This document shows positions 8,945-17,804 of a stretch of 64,000 nucleotides of DNA, in pieces. The position numbers and the translations under genes were made by a program. The stretch is taken from positions 55,106 to 119,105 of the forward strand of contig NZ_BMVO01000022.1 in the NCBI RefSeq assembly GCF_014650755.1, read 5' to 3'. The notes beneath the pieces are model-generated. The model was not told the DNA's origin and ran no database searches. It saw only the letters and a list, made by a program, of their open reading frames with translations. Position 1 is the first letter of the stretch. Every line of letters starts with the position of its first letter. This DNA comes from Streptomyces chryseus. GTDB lineage: Bacteria; Actinomycetota; Actinomycetes; Streptomycetales; Streptomycetaceae.

Positions 8945-10747
8945 CTACCCGAGGTACCGCGCGGCGAAGTCGATCTCCAGCCGGACCTGCTTGATCCGCT
9001 CCTCCACCACCAGCGACCCGTGCCCCGCGTCGTACCGGTACACCTCGTACGTCGCCCCCCGCGCCTCCAGCCGGTCCACGTAGTTCTCGACCTGGCGGAT
9101 CGGGCAGCGCGGATCGTTGACGCCCGCCGAGATGTACACCGGCGCCTTCACCGCGTCGACGTACGTCAGCGGCGACGAGGCCGCGAAGCGCTCCGGCACC
9201 TCCTCCGGCGTACCGCCGAACAGGGTGCGGTCCAGCGCCTTCAGGGCCTCCATCTCGTCGTGGTACGCCGTCACGTAGTCGGCGACCGGCACCGCCGCCA
9301 GCCCCACCGCCCAGGCGTCCGGCTGCGTGCCGAGCCCGAGCAGCGTCAGGTACCCGCCCCACGAACCGCCCGCCAGCACCAGCTTCGCCGGATCCGCGAG
9401 CCCGGACGAGACGGCCCATTCCCGCACCGCCGCGATGTCCTCCAGCTCGATCAGCCCGACCCGGTGCTTGAGCGCGTCCGTCCACTCGCGCCCGTACCCG
9501 GTCGAACCCCGGTAGTTGACCCGCACGACCGCGTAACCGTGGTCCACCCACGCCGCCGGCCCGGCCGCGAACGCGTCGCTGTCGTGCCAGGTCGGACCGC
9601 CGTGGATCTCGAAGACCGTCGGGAACGGCCCCTCACCCACGGCGGGCCTCTGCACGAGCGCGTGGATCCGCCCGCCCGGGCCCTCCACCCACACGTCCTC
9701 GACCGGCACCGAGCCGGGCGCCTTCATCCCCGGCGGATCGAGCACCACGCGCCCCGACGTCGACCGCACCACCGGCGGTTCGGCGGCCGAGGACCACAGG
9801 AACTCCACCGTCCCGTCCGGCCGGGCCGTGGCCCCGGACACCGTCCCGGCCGGCGTCGGCACCGCCGCGAGCTGCCGGGTGGCGAAGTCGTACCGCCACA
9901 GCTCGCTGCGGGCCTCGAAGCTGTGCGCGACGAGCAGCGCGGAGCCGTCGGGGCACCACTCGGCCGCCACGTCACCCGGCAGCTCGATCCCGAGCTCCGT
10001 CTCCTCGCCCGACGCGACGTCCCACACCATCGGCTCCCAGCGGCCGCGCCGCTGGTGCCGGACGAGCAGCCGGGTGTCGCCGTGGACCGGTGCGAAGCCC
10101 AGCACCTCCAGCCCCAGCTCGGCCTCCCCGCCACGGGTGTCGTCCAGCTCGGCCACGGACGTGCCGTCCAGCCGCGTCACCCGCAGCGCGGAGTGCAGGG
10201 CGTCGCCGTGCTCGGTGTGCTCGATCGCGACCAGCGTCCCGTCGTACGACAGATCCCCCACCCCGGCCGACTCCCGGTGCCGGTAGATCTCCACGGGCTC
10301 GGCGCCCGGTCGTACGACGTGCACCGTGGACCCGTCCTCGTCGGTCGAGCGCCCGACGACCGCCGTCCCGTCCCGCCCGAGCGCGAGCCCGGCGGGATAC
10401 GACGCCTCCAGGCCAGGAGCGGCGGGCTGGTCCTCACCCCCGGCGAACGGCTGCCGCATCCAGACGCCGAACTCGTCCCCGTCCGTGTCGCTGAACCACC
10501 AGATCGACTCGCCGTCGGGCGTCAGCACCCCGTCGGTGGTGCCGTTCGGCCGGTCGGTGGCCTGCCGCTGCGCCCCGGTCGCCCGGTCCCACGCGTACAG
10601 CTCGTAGGTCCCCGTGGCGTTCGAGACGAACAGCGCCCGCTCCGGCGCCTCCTCGGCCCAGTCGGGCAGCGAAACCCGGGGAGCCCTGAAGCGCTTCTCC
10701 CAGTCGGGCATGTCCACGTCCTGCACGTCCCCGGTCTTCTCAGTCAT
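8945..10747 (-). CDS. S9 family peptidase (prolyl oligopeptidase / acylaminoacyl-peptidase type)
   Basis: Serine peptidase of 600 aa. The N-terminal two thirds is a beta-propeller-like region with repeated WD-type strands, which in this family restricts access to small peptides. The C-terminal alpha/beta-hydrolase domain has the nucleophile motif GGSWGGY, an Asp in VNDPRCP and a catalytic His in YDAGHGS, in the order Ser-Asp-His. No signal peptide is visible, so it is probably cytoplasmic. ATG at 10747 is chosen because the upstream extension looks non-coding. The C-terminal QVRLEIDFAARYLG ends in the usual place for the fold. Confidence 0.93.
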   Translation of the reverse strand: MTEKTGDVQDVDMPDWEKRFRAPRVSLPDWAEEAPERALFVSNATGTYELYAWDRATGAQRQATDRPNGTTDGVLTPDGESIWWFSDTDGDEFGVWMRQPFAGGEDQPAAPGLEASYPAGLALGRDGTAVVGRSTDEDGSTVHVVRPGAEPVEIYRHRESAGVGDLSYDGTLVAIEHTEHGDALHSALRVTRLDGTSVAELDDTRGGEAELGLEVLGFAPVHGDTRLLVRHQRRGRWEPMVWDVASGEETELGIELPGDVAAEWCPDGSALLVAHSFEARSELWRYDFATRQLAAVPTPAGTVSGATARPDGTVEFLWSSAAEPPVVRSTSGRVVLDPPGMKAPGSVPVEDVWVEGPGGRIHALVQRPAVGEGPFPTVFEIHGGPTWHDSDAFAAGPAAWVDHGYAVVRVNYRGSTGYGREWTDALKHRVGLIELEDIAAVREWAVSSGLADPAKLVLAGGSWGGYLTLLGLGTQPDAWAVGLAAVPVADYVTAYHDEMEALKALDRTLFGGTPEEVPERFAASSPLTYVDAVKAPVYISAGVNDPRCPIRQVENYVDRLEARGATYEVYRYDAGHGSLVVEERIKQVRLEIDFAARYLG

Positions 10748-10918
10748 CCCCCTATTCTGCTCCGCCCCAGTGACAGCGATCCTCCCCCCGGTGGCCTGAA
10801 CCGCCTTCCAGCTGCGGCGGACCACCCTCGCCCACGGCTTGGGGACCGGCGGGGGTCGAGGGCCTGGCCGGCAACCCAGTGCACACGGGACTTCGTCCCG
10901 CTGGCTCGTTGCTGTCTG

Positions 10919-12787
10919 CTAGCAGTCGGCACCGGCGAGCGGCCAGGCGTGGAGAGCGGCACGAGCGAGCCACAGGCTGCGCAGGGCAACCCGGTCCTCG
11001 TCCCAGGTGACAGCCCATGCTTCGCCGTCCCAGTGCGCGCCGAGTCCCTCCGGCACGGAGAGAACGGACGAGGTGGTGAGCCGCATCAAGCTGTGCGAGC
11101 GGAGCTCCTCCTTCTTCCGCCCCCACGCCTGGTTGCTCAGCGAAGGATTGAGTTTGGTAGTGAGGAGCGTCAGGTTGCCCAGCTGGTGCACGGCATCCTG
11201 ACGCCGTTTCAGCCGCTGCTCGTGGTCACCGTCACTGTCCTCGGTCAGAGGCCAGTGCGTTTCCCACTTCTGCGGAAGGATGTGCTCGATGTTCAGACTC
11301 GCGTCCGTACTCGAAAGGACGGGCCCCACCTCGGTTCTGGGCGTGCGCAAGTGGTTCTCCAGCCCTACGAGCAAAGCCTTGAGGCGGGCACGGTAGGAGC
11401 GGCGGTAGAGGTCCGGCGCGAGCAGTGCTTCCAGGAACATGGTGTCGTCGGGCCACAGGCGGGCGTCGGCTGTCTGTCCCCGCAGGCTCCGCACGACGGC
11501 GTCACCGGCCTGGGAAGGGTCGCTCTGCCGCGCGTCGGCGAGGACCTGTACGAACAGCCGGTTGTAGTCCTTGGACGTCAGCAGGCAGACAGCCCGCCGC
11601 ATGAGAAAGGAGTCGATGGCCCGGGCCGCGATCGCACGCTGCTCGTCCGGCACCGCGTCCGTGGCGTGCAGGTACAGCAGAACCGGCCAAGGGGTCGCTG
11701 TCATGGTCTGCATGCGGTCGAGGAGACGCCCCGTCGGACTGGTCATCGGCAGATCACGCAGCCGCAGATAGGTATCGGCGTAGTGCCTGATGTCCAGGAT
11801 GACGTCGGCGGCCTGTGCACCGCTGCCCCGCAGCCACGTCTTGAAGTCGGCGAAGAGGTGCTCAACCAGAACGTCCTCGCGCTTGTGGACGGTGAGCCAG
11901 TACGCCAGGAGCAGGTCGACCAAAGCACGTTTGATACGTCCGGTGGTGACCTGGCCGCGCCACGGTTCGGCGTCCAGCGGCAACCAGCCCTGCATGAGCA
12001 GCTGTTCGGCACGGTGGTGCTGACCCTGGGCGTCCACCGTCTGGAAGAGCAGGTTCTTCACCAGGTCGGCAGCATCCAGTCGCACACCGCGATGATTGAG
12101 CGCTTCGAAGATGACCTGCGGGTCATCGCCGGTGTCGAGAACGATCTCGACGAGCTGCATCCGCTCCTGAAGGGTGTAGTAAAGATCATCCAGCCGCTGC
12201 GCCGGCTTCTCGACCCCTCTCACCCAGTCGCCGACCTCCTGCTCGAACCACAACCGGGCCCTGACGAGCCGGTGCTGCGGGTCGGGCGCGGCCCGCTGGT
12301 CCTCGCCCCGGCGTACGGCCCACAGGAAGGCGTTCCGGTCCTGTGGCAGGGGCCACACCTTGTAGCGGTCGTCGGGGAAGGCCTCGTGGACGGTCTCGGC
12401 GCGGTTCTCCAGCAGGCTCGTGAAGCGGCCGGCCACACTGTCGGCGCCCAGCTCCTGAGCCACGGCGCGTGCCGCCGCGAAGAGAACCTGCAAGGTGGTC
12501 ATGCGCTGCTGTCCGTCGATGATGTGCGAGGACCCGAGCCGCCGCGGTGGCCGGTGCCGCTCCTGCACGACCACGGCGCCCAGAAAGTAGGTACGCGCCT
12601 TCGCCGGCCCGGCCCCGCCTTCCTGCCCGGCCTCGGCCTCCACCTCCTCGGCAGCGGTGCGGACATCCCCCCATAGGGGCTCCCAGTTGCGCTCCTGATC
12701 CCAGACATACGGCCGCTGGAAGATCGGGATCACGCTCTGGTGGTCGTTCGCGAAGACTTTCCCGAGTTTTACGTCGCCGGCTTGCAT
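10919..12787 (-). CDS. DUF262 and DUF1524 (GmrSD-like) protein
   Basis: Protein of 622 aa combining the two halves of a GmrSD-type enzyme. Near the N-terminus is the DUF262 (ParB-like fold) domain with IPIFQRPYVW and the nucleotide-binding IIDGQQRMTTLQ. The C-terminal part carries the DUF1524 HNH-like motif NIEHILPQ, then LGNLTLLTTKLNPSLSN. GmrSD proteins are type IV restriction enzymes cutting modified phage DNA, and single-chain fusions occur in defence regions. The ATG at 12787 (MQAGDVKLGKVF) begins right at the domain. It stands alone with gaps of 171 bases on one side and about 600 on the other. Modified-DNA restriction is family inference. Confidence 0.9.
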   Translation of the reverse strand: MQAGDVKLGKVFANDHQSVIPIFQRPYVWDQERNWEPLWGDVRTAAEEVEAEAGQEGGAGPAKARTYFLGAVVVQERHRPPRRLGSSHIIDGQQRMTTLQVLFAAARAVAQELGADSVAGRFTSLLENRAETVHEAFPDDRYKVWPLPQDRNAFLWAVRRGEDQRAAPDPQHRLVRARLWFEQEVGDWVRGVEKPAQRLDDLYYTLQERMQLVEIVLDTGDDPQVIFEALNHRGVRLDAADLVKNLLFQTVDAQGQHHRAEQLLMQGWLPLDAEPWRGQVTTGRIKRALVDLLLAYWLTVHKREDVLVEHLFADFKTWLRGSGAQAADVILDIRHYADTYLRLRDLPMTSPTGRLLDRMQTMTATPWPVLLYLHATDAVPDEQRAIAARAIDSFLMRRAVCLLTSKDYNRLFVQVLADARQSDPSQAGDAVVRSLRGQTADARLWPDDTMFLEALLAPDLYRRSYRARLKALLVGLENHLRTPRTEVGPVLSSTDASLNIEHILPQKWETHWPLTEDSDGDHEQRLKRRQDAVHQLGNLTLLTTKLNPSLSNQAWGRKKEELRSHSLMRLTTSSVLSVPEGLGAHWDGEAWAVTWDEDRVALRSLWLARAALHAWPLAGADC

Positions 12788-13389
12788 CGCACCTCCGGTC
12801 GTACAAAAGAAAGATCCCGGCAGCGTATCGGCGCCCCGTACGACCGGGTGGCGGATGCGGAAACCCCAGCAGAGCGCGATCCGTGAGGGGGCTCCCGGTC
12901 GAGTACGTGTCGATCCCGCTTCTTGTTCTGAAAGCCCGTGGTGAGCCGGCCGGCCGGTCGAATCACCACCGGGCGTGCCCCGTGGACCCGCTCTTTCGGC
13001 ACGCCACCCTTCGCCACGTGTCGCCGGACTTTCGCGCCACCCCCGTACGACCCTGACCTGCGGAGAATCGCCAGAAGACCTGAATTCGCCAGGGGACGCC
13101 ATGCGAACGCAGCATGGGCACGCCACCCCGTGACCTGGGACAACGCGATCGGCGCCGCCTGGGAGTCGTGAAGCCCGTCTGTAAAGTGAGCTCAGCTGCA
13201 GGTGCGAGTCGTCGGACGAAGTCGTGACTGCTCACAGAGCCTTCCTGAACTCCCGTGTGCACGAAAGCCCGACCCCGGCGGTATCCGGGACCGGGCCTCG
13301 CGCGCGGGGACCGTGAGCCCGGCCGACTAACAGGCGGCCGGGCTCACTCTTGCCCGACCAGGCGTCCGGATCATCGGTGGTTCACCTCG
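12788..13389. other. Gene-poor gap upstream of the GmrSD-like gene
   Basis: I see no convincing gene in these 602 bases; open frames on both strands have low-complexity, biased composition without ribosome sites. The right end holds two hairpins: an imperfect one at 13,267-13,297 and the perfect 13-bp terminator annotated at 13,313. Confidence 0.6.
13313..13347 (-). terminator. Terminator of the 42-aa membrane protein gene
   Basis: A perfect 13-bp stem (GTGAGCCCGGCCG and its complement) with a 9-base loop lies 43 bases downstream of the small minus-strand gene. Confidence 0.7.
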
Positions 13390-13518
13390 TCAGAGGAGGA
13401 ACCGCTCTACGCATCCCGCGATGGCGGTAACCGCGGTGAGGGCCGCGACGGCCGCCTGAAGCCAGCCTCGTGGCTGGCGCTCACGGCTCCGGGACCTCGA
13501 CTTCTTGCGTCGCGCCAT
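13390..13518 (-). CDS. Small membrane protein (42 aa)
   Basis: A 42-residue peptide beginning MARRKKSRSRSRERQ, a strongly basic N-terminus, followed by one hydrophobic helix (WLQAAVAALTAVTAIAG) and ending CVERFLL. The ATG at 13518 has a near-perfect ribosome site (AGAAGAGGAGAG, spacing about 7), and the gene is bracketed by a hairpin on each side. Topology should place the basic end in the cytoplasm. I do not recognise a family and infer no function. The short length would make most gene finders skip it. Confidence 0.6.
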   Translation of the reverse strand: MARRKKSRSRSRERQPRGWLQAAVAALTAVTAIAGCVERFLL

Positions 13519-13559
13519 CAGATTCAGCTCTCCTCTTCTCGTCACCCGGCCGAAGCCGG

Positions 13560-13584
13560 GCCCCTGCTCACGCCGAGCAGGGGC
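13560..13584. repeat. Perfect 10-bp hairpin upstream of the small gene
   Basis: GCCCCTGCTC and its complement around a 5-base loop, about 40 bases upstream of the 42-aa gene start. It could end transcription entering from the right or form a leader structure. Confidence 0.5.
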
Positions 13585-13875
13585 ACTCAGGGAGAGCCAG
13601 AGCTGAACTCCACGCAACGTACCTCGCGTTGCCCACAGGAATGGCCGGGCGCAATCAACCGCCAGGGTTCGCCAGGGGGCGCCACAAGGTGAGCCACTGG
13701 GAGCGACGCTCAGGGGCAGCCCGGAAACCCTCGGCCCTCTGCCGCAGAGCGCGCTCTCGGGTGAACGGGCCGGGCTCTCCCTCGCAATGAATCCCCATGA
13801 CAGCCGTCAAGCGGCTCCGTGATCACGGGCCCATGACCACAGAGCCGGACCTTGTGCAGCGAGGAGTGCTGCGGC
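13585..13875. other. Intergenic gap, no supported gene
   Basis: Between the small minus-strand gene and the plus-strand gene starting at 13876 I find only overlapping low-quality open frames. The gap probably holds the divergent promoters, but I could not pick a convincing -35/-10 pair. Confidence 0.5.
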
Positions 13876-14367
13876 GTGCTGTACGTCACGGTCGGACGGG
13901 ACGGCGGGCATGTGGTCTGGGCGGGCTGGCGCGACCCGGCCACGCCCGGCGTCTACCTGCCGGAGCTCCGGTGCGACGCCGGCCCGTACGAGGTGGAGGT
14001 GCGCCAGGCCACGGAGGGCGGGGCTTGGGAGTGGCCGGGCGGGGCGCTCGCCAGGCTCCTGGAGGCCAGGCTGCGGGGGCGCGCGGACTGGCAGGAGAGG
14101 TGGGACTGCGAGGTGGAGGGCGTCTGGGCCTCCCACACGGAACCCGACCGGATCCCTGTCGTCCTGATGCATCCCCGCATCCGGACCGAGCCCGCAACGC
14201 CCTGGCTCCAGTTCGGGATACCCCTCCCCGTCTCCGAGGACACCCCGCCCGACCAGACCGAACGCCTCGAGGCCCGCCTGACCGCGGCCGACCCCGCGCC
14301 GTCGCCGAGGTCTGGGGAGGCTCGGAACGGTACGCCGAGCAGCTCGGCCATCCATGGCCGCCGGTGA
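13876..14367 (+). CDS. Hypothetical protein, possibly 3' frameshifted
   Basis: Unrecognised cytoplasmic protein of about 163 aa. It reads LYVTVGRDGGHVVWAGWRDP at the start and has many Trp and Glu residues, with no membrane segment. GTG at 13876 is chosen for the GAGGAG ribosome site 9 bases upstream; a TTG at 13852 is also open. From about 14,290 this frame turns into Ser/Arg-rich text, while the neighbouring frame becomes more protein-like (AEVWGGSERYAEQLGHPWPP). One missing base after GCCGACCCC would join them. So the last 25 or so residues here may be wrong, through a real frameshift or an error in a C run. Confidence 0.6.
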   Translation: MLYVTVGRDGGHVVWAGWRDPATPGVYLPELRCDAGPYEVEVRQATEGGAWEWPGGALARLLEARLRGRADWQERWDCEVEGVWASHTEPDRIPVVLMHPRIRTEPATPWLQFGIPLPVSEDTPPDQTERLEARLTAADPAPSPRSGEARNGTPSSSAIHGRR

Positions 14368-14570
14368 GGCAGGCGGCGCCGACCTCAGGCCCCGAGAAGC
14401 AGATCCGCCCCGGGATCCAGCCGGGCGCCGCCCGGACACACGGGCCGCACGCCGGGTGCCGTCCGGTGCCGCAAGCCCTTTACCGGGGGCGTCGGTTGGG
14501 TGATGCTGACCCGGCGTTGGAGTGATGATCAACGTCGTAGGGGCCGATCGGTCCGGAGGGGGAGACCGCC

Positions 14571-16700
14571 GTGGTGCGCGTGAAGTTGCTTGGCCCGATC
14601 CAGGTGTACGCCGACGAGGGGACGCCGGTAGAGGTGGGCGGCGTCCGGCTGCGGATGCTCCTCGCCAGGCTCGCCCTCGAAGGGGGCCGGACGGTGTTCG
14701 CCGACTCGCTCGTCAACGGGCTGTGGGGAGAGGAACCGCCCGCCGACGCGGCCAACGCGCTGCAGGCGCTGGTGTCCCGGCTGCGCAGGGCGCTGCGCGG
14801 GTACGCGACGGTGGAGTCCGCGTCCGGCGGCTACCGGCTGTCGGTGCGGGCCGAGGACGTGGACGTGCGCCACTTCGAGGACCTGACCGCTCGCGGCAGG
14901 CGGGAACTCGCGGCCGGGCGGGCCGACGAGGCGGCCACGCTGCTCACCACGGCGCTCGGGCTGTGGCAGGGCGCGGCCCTCGCCGACGTCCTCGACGCCC
15001 CGTTCGCCGCACCCGTGGCGACCCGGCTCGACGATCTGCGGACCGGGGCCGCCGAGGACCGCTGCGATGCCGAGCTGCGGCTCGGACGGTACGGAGAGGT
15101 GCTGGCCGACCTCGAAGCGGCCGGCGCTGAGCGGCCGTTGAGCGAGCGGGTCGCCGGGCTGCGGATGCGGGCGCTGGCCGCGGCCGGCCGGCAGTCCGAC
15201 GCCCTCGCGGTGTACGAGGCGATACGGGAGCGGCTCGGCGACGAACTCGGCGTCGATCCGTCGGCCGAGCTGCGGGAGACCCATCTGGCCCTGCTGCGAG
15301 GTGAGCTGGAGACGCCCGTCGAGCGCGCCGAGGCCGCCCCGAGCCGCCTCCCCGCCAGGCTGACCAGCTTCGTCGGCCGTGACAAGGAACTGGGCCGGCT
15401 CGCGGCCCAGTTGGTCCGCAACCGGCTCGTCACCATCGTCGGCCCCGGTGGCGCGGGCAAGACCCGGCTCTCCCTGGAAGCGGCCACCCGGGACCGCGCC
15501 CACGCGCGCGGCCGGGTCTGGTTCGTGCCGCTCGCGGGCGTGAGCGCACCGGACCAGCTGGCCGACGCGGTGCTCGGCGCCCTCAGCTCCACCGACGGCC
15601 GCCTCTACGACGCCGGCCCGGGGCAGCGGGCCACCCCGGTCGAGCGCATGGCCGGGCTGTTCGGCAGCGGCGACGCCCTGCTCCTGCTCGACAACTGCGA
15701 GCACCTCGTCGAGGCGGCAGCGGAACTCGCCGCGGAACTCCTCGACCAGCTGCCGGAGCTGCGGATCCTCGCCACCAGCCGCGAGGCCCTCGCCATCACC
15801 GGCGAGTCCCTGTGCCACCTCGGCCCCCTCGACGTACCCACGGGATCTCCGGAGCCGGCCGAGGCCGCGCAGTCGCCCGCCGTACGCCTCTTCGTCGACC
15901 GGGCCGTCGGAGTCCGGCCGGACTTCACGCTCGACGACACGACCCTCGACGCCGTCGTCGAGGTCTGCCGGCGGCTCGACGGGGTGCCGCTCGCCCTCGA
16001 ACTGGCCGCGGCGAAGCTCCGCTCGATGAGCGTCGAGCAGATCGCGCGGCGCCTCGACGACCGTTTCCGCCTCCTGGCCTCGGGCAGCCGCACCGCCCTG
16101 CCCCGCCAGCGCACCCTGCTCGCGCTCGTCGAGTGGAGCTGGGACCTGCTCGACGAACCCGAGCGGACCCTCGCCCGCAGACTGTCGGTGTTCCCGGGCG
16201 GCGCGACCGTCTCCGCGCTCGAAGCCGTCTGCGCGGACCCGTCGCTCCCGGCCGGCGACATCCCGTACGTCCTGGACGCCCTGGTCGAGAAATCACTGGT
16301 CGGCACCGTCGACGGCGGGGCGGGCGAGCCGCGCTACCGGATGCTGGAGACGGTACGGGCGTACGCGGCGAGGCGGCTCGCCGACGCCGAGTCCACCGAC
16401 GCCGTGACCCAGCGCTTCGCCGCGTACTTCCTGGCCCTCGCGCAGGAGTACGAACCCCCTGCGTACCGGCGAGCAGCTGCGTGCGATCGGGGTCTTCGAC
16501 GCCGAGCACGACAACCTCGTCCTCGCGCTGCGCTCGGTCGTCGACGCCCGGGACGGGGATCTGGCCGCACGCTTCGCCAGGGCGATGTTCTGGTACTGGG
16601 GGATCAGGGGGATGAGCACCCGGCTCGACACCTACCTGGCGGAGGTCGTCGGGCCGGACTCCCCGCAGGCGCCGGGTTCCACGGGGGCAGGGGGCCGTGA
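14571..16700 (+). CDS. SARP/NB-ARC transcriptional regulator, 5' part (frameshifted)
   Basis: N-terminal part of a large AfsR-type regulator. Residues 1-90 form an OmpR-like winged helix (VRVKLLGPIQVYADEG, LRMLLARLALEGGRTV), and about 95-240 the bacterial transcriptional activator domain (LSERVAGLRMRALAAAGRQS). An NB-ARC ATPase follows from about residue 265, with Walker A VGPGGAGKTR and Walker B LLLLDNCEH. SARP regulators usually activate nearby secondary metabolism or transport genes. GTG start with GAGGGGGAGA. True coding in this frame ends at the five-C run at 16,455-16,459; after EYEP the text to 16,700 is Arg/Pro-rich junk. Dropping one C joins it to the next frame, giving about 1,050 aa. 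Confidence 0.85.
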   Translation: MVRVKLLGPIQVYADEGTPVEVGGVRLRMLLARLALEGGRTVFADSLVNGLWGEEPPADAANALQALVSRLRRALRGYATVESASGGYRLSVRAEDVDVRHFEDLTARGRRELAAGRADEAATLLTTALGLWQGAALADVLDAPFAAPVATRLDDLRTGAAEDRCDAELRLGRYGEVLADLEAAGAERPLSERVAGLRMRALAAAGRQSDALAVYEAIRERLGDELGVDPSAELRETHLALLRGELETPVERAEAAPSRLPARLTSFVGRDKELGRLAAQLVRNRLVTIVGPGGAGKTRLSLEAATRDRAHARGRVWFVPLAGVSAPDQLADAVLGALSSTDGRLYDAGPGQRATPVERMAGLFGSGDALLLLDNCEHLVEAAAELAAELLDQLPELRILATSREALAITGESLCHLGPLDVPTGSPEPAEAAQSPAVRLFVDRAVGVRPDFTLDDTTLDAVVEVCRRLDGVPLALELAAAKLRSMSVEQIARRLDDRFRLLASGSRTALPRQRTLLALVEWSWDLLDEPERTLARRLSVFPGGATVSALEAVCADPSLPAGDIPYVLDALVEKSLVGTVDGGAGEPRYRMLETVRAYAARRLADAESTDAVTQRFAAYFLALAQEYEPPAYRRAAACDRGLRRRARQPRPRAALGRRRPGRGSGRTLRQGDVLVLGDQGDEHPARHLPGGGRRAGLPAGAGFHGGRGP

Positions 16701-17727
16701 ACGTACGCCCGCCGAGGGCGAGTCGGCGACGGCGCGCGAGTTCCACCCGGCCGTACTGCTCCTGCGGATGTCCCAGGTCTCCTTCCCCGCCGGCGCGTCG
16801 GGGCCGGGCGGAGCCGCTGACCAGGACCCCCTCGAATCCCCCGACCCCTGGGTGCGGGCCGGCGCCCACCTGGCACGGGACTTCGCCCTCACCGAACAGG
16901 GCGACCTGGTCACCGGCGCCGAGTCCCGGATCGAGGCCCTGCGCGGCTTCGAGGAGGTGGGCGACCGCTGGGGGATCGTGATGAGCCTGTTTCCGATCGG
17001 CCGCGACCACTCCCTGCGCGGCGACTACCCCCAGGCCATCGCCACCTTCGAACGGACCGTGGCGCTCAGCTCCGAACTCGGCACCGAGGACTACCTCTAC
17101 CTCAGCAAGGCCCGGCTCGCCCGCGAACGCCGTCGCAGCGGCGACCTGGCGGGCGCCTTCCGCGATCTGCACGCCGCACACCGGCAGGCCCGCGAGCACG
17201 GACAGCTGCGCCTGGAGGCCAACATCCTCGTGGGCCTGGCCAATGTGCACCGCAGAGCCGGTGACCTGGCGCAGTCCGACGCGACGCTCGACCGTCTGGA
17301 GGCGCTGAGCGCCCGGCGCCCCGCCCTCAGAGAACTGGCCCGCGACCTGATCGTCAGCACCCGCATCGAGAACCGTCTCGCCGAGGGCGACGTCGTACGG
17401 GCCAGGGCCCTGCTGCCCGAGGCGGCGGGCTCCCTGTTCGGTCAGGGAGCGGGCGCCGCGCTCGCCTGGGTGGCCGAACTGCTCGGTGGCATACGCACCT
17501 TGGAGGGCGCTCCCGAAGAGGGCGCCAGGTCGCTCGGCATGAGCCAGGTGATGCGCGGCGCCTTCGACTGGGGCGAGCCGGAGTGGCGCGAACTGGTCGA
17601 CCGGATCGTGGTGACGCTGGGCGAGGAGGGCTTCAAGAAGGCGTACGACGAGGGGGCCGCGTACTCCCGCGAGGACGCGTTGCGATGGCTGGAGGCGGAG
17701 ACCCTGCGGGCGGTGCCGCGGAGCTGA
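16585..17727 (+). CDS. SARP/NB-ARC transcriptional regulator, 3' part (frameshifted)
   Basis: C-terminal part of the same regulator, offset by one base. The real reading frame resumes at 16,459 (LRTGEQLRAIGVFDAEHDN) and runs to 17,727; 16,585 is merely the first in-frame ATG. The segment is helical, Ala/Leu/Arg-rich and TPR-like (NILVGLANVHRRAGDLAQSD), as expected for the C-terminal half of AfsR-type STAND proteins. It lacks its own ribosome site, so a separate protein is unlikely. A perfect 18-bp terminator follows. The divergent-facing DrrAB-like exporter lies beyond it on the other strand. Confidence 0.75.
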   Translation: MFWYWGIRGMSTRLDTYLAEVVGPDSPQAPGSTGAGGRERTPAEGESATAREFHPAVLLLRMSQVSFPAGASGPGGAADQDPLESPDPWVRAGAHLARDFALTEQGDLVTGAESRIEALRGFEEVGDRWGIVMSLFPIGRDHSLRGDYPQAIATFERTVALSSELGTEDYLYLSKARLARERRRSGDLAGAFRDLHAAHRQAREHGQLRLEANILVGLANVHRRAGDLAQSDATLDRLEALSARRPALRELARDLIVSTRIENRLAEGDVVRARALLPEAAGSLFGQGAGAALAWVAELLGGIRTLEGAPEEGARSLGMSQVMRGAFDWGEPEWRELVDRIVVTLGEEGFKKAYDEGAAYSREDALRWLEAETLRAVPRS

Positions 17728-17745
17728 CGCGGCGCACGCGGACAG

Positions 17746-17784
17746 CCGGGCGGGGTCCGCACCATGGGTGCGGACCCCGCCCGG
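17746..17784. terminator. Bidirectional terminator, perfect 18-bp stem
   Basis: CCGGGCGGGGTCCGCACC and its exact complement around an ATG triloop lie between the convergent regulator and ABC permease genes. Confidence 0.85.
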
Positions 17785-17804
17785 CCGGGCTCGTCATCGG
17801 AGGA

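Noticed and set aside
8666..12676. A 1,336-aa open frame on the plus strand
   Set aside because: It runs antisense across the S9 peptidase and GmrSD-like genes; its Arg/Pro/His-rich composition is a GC-bias shadow.
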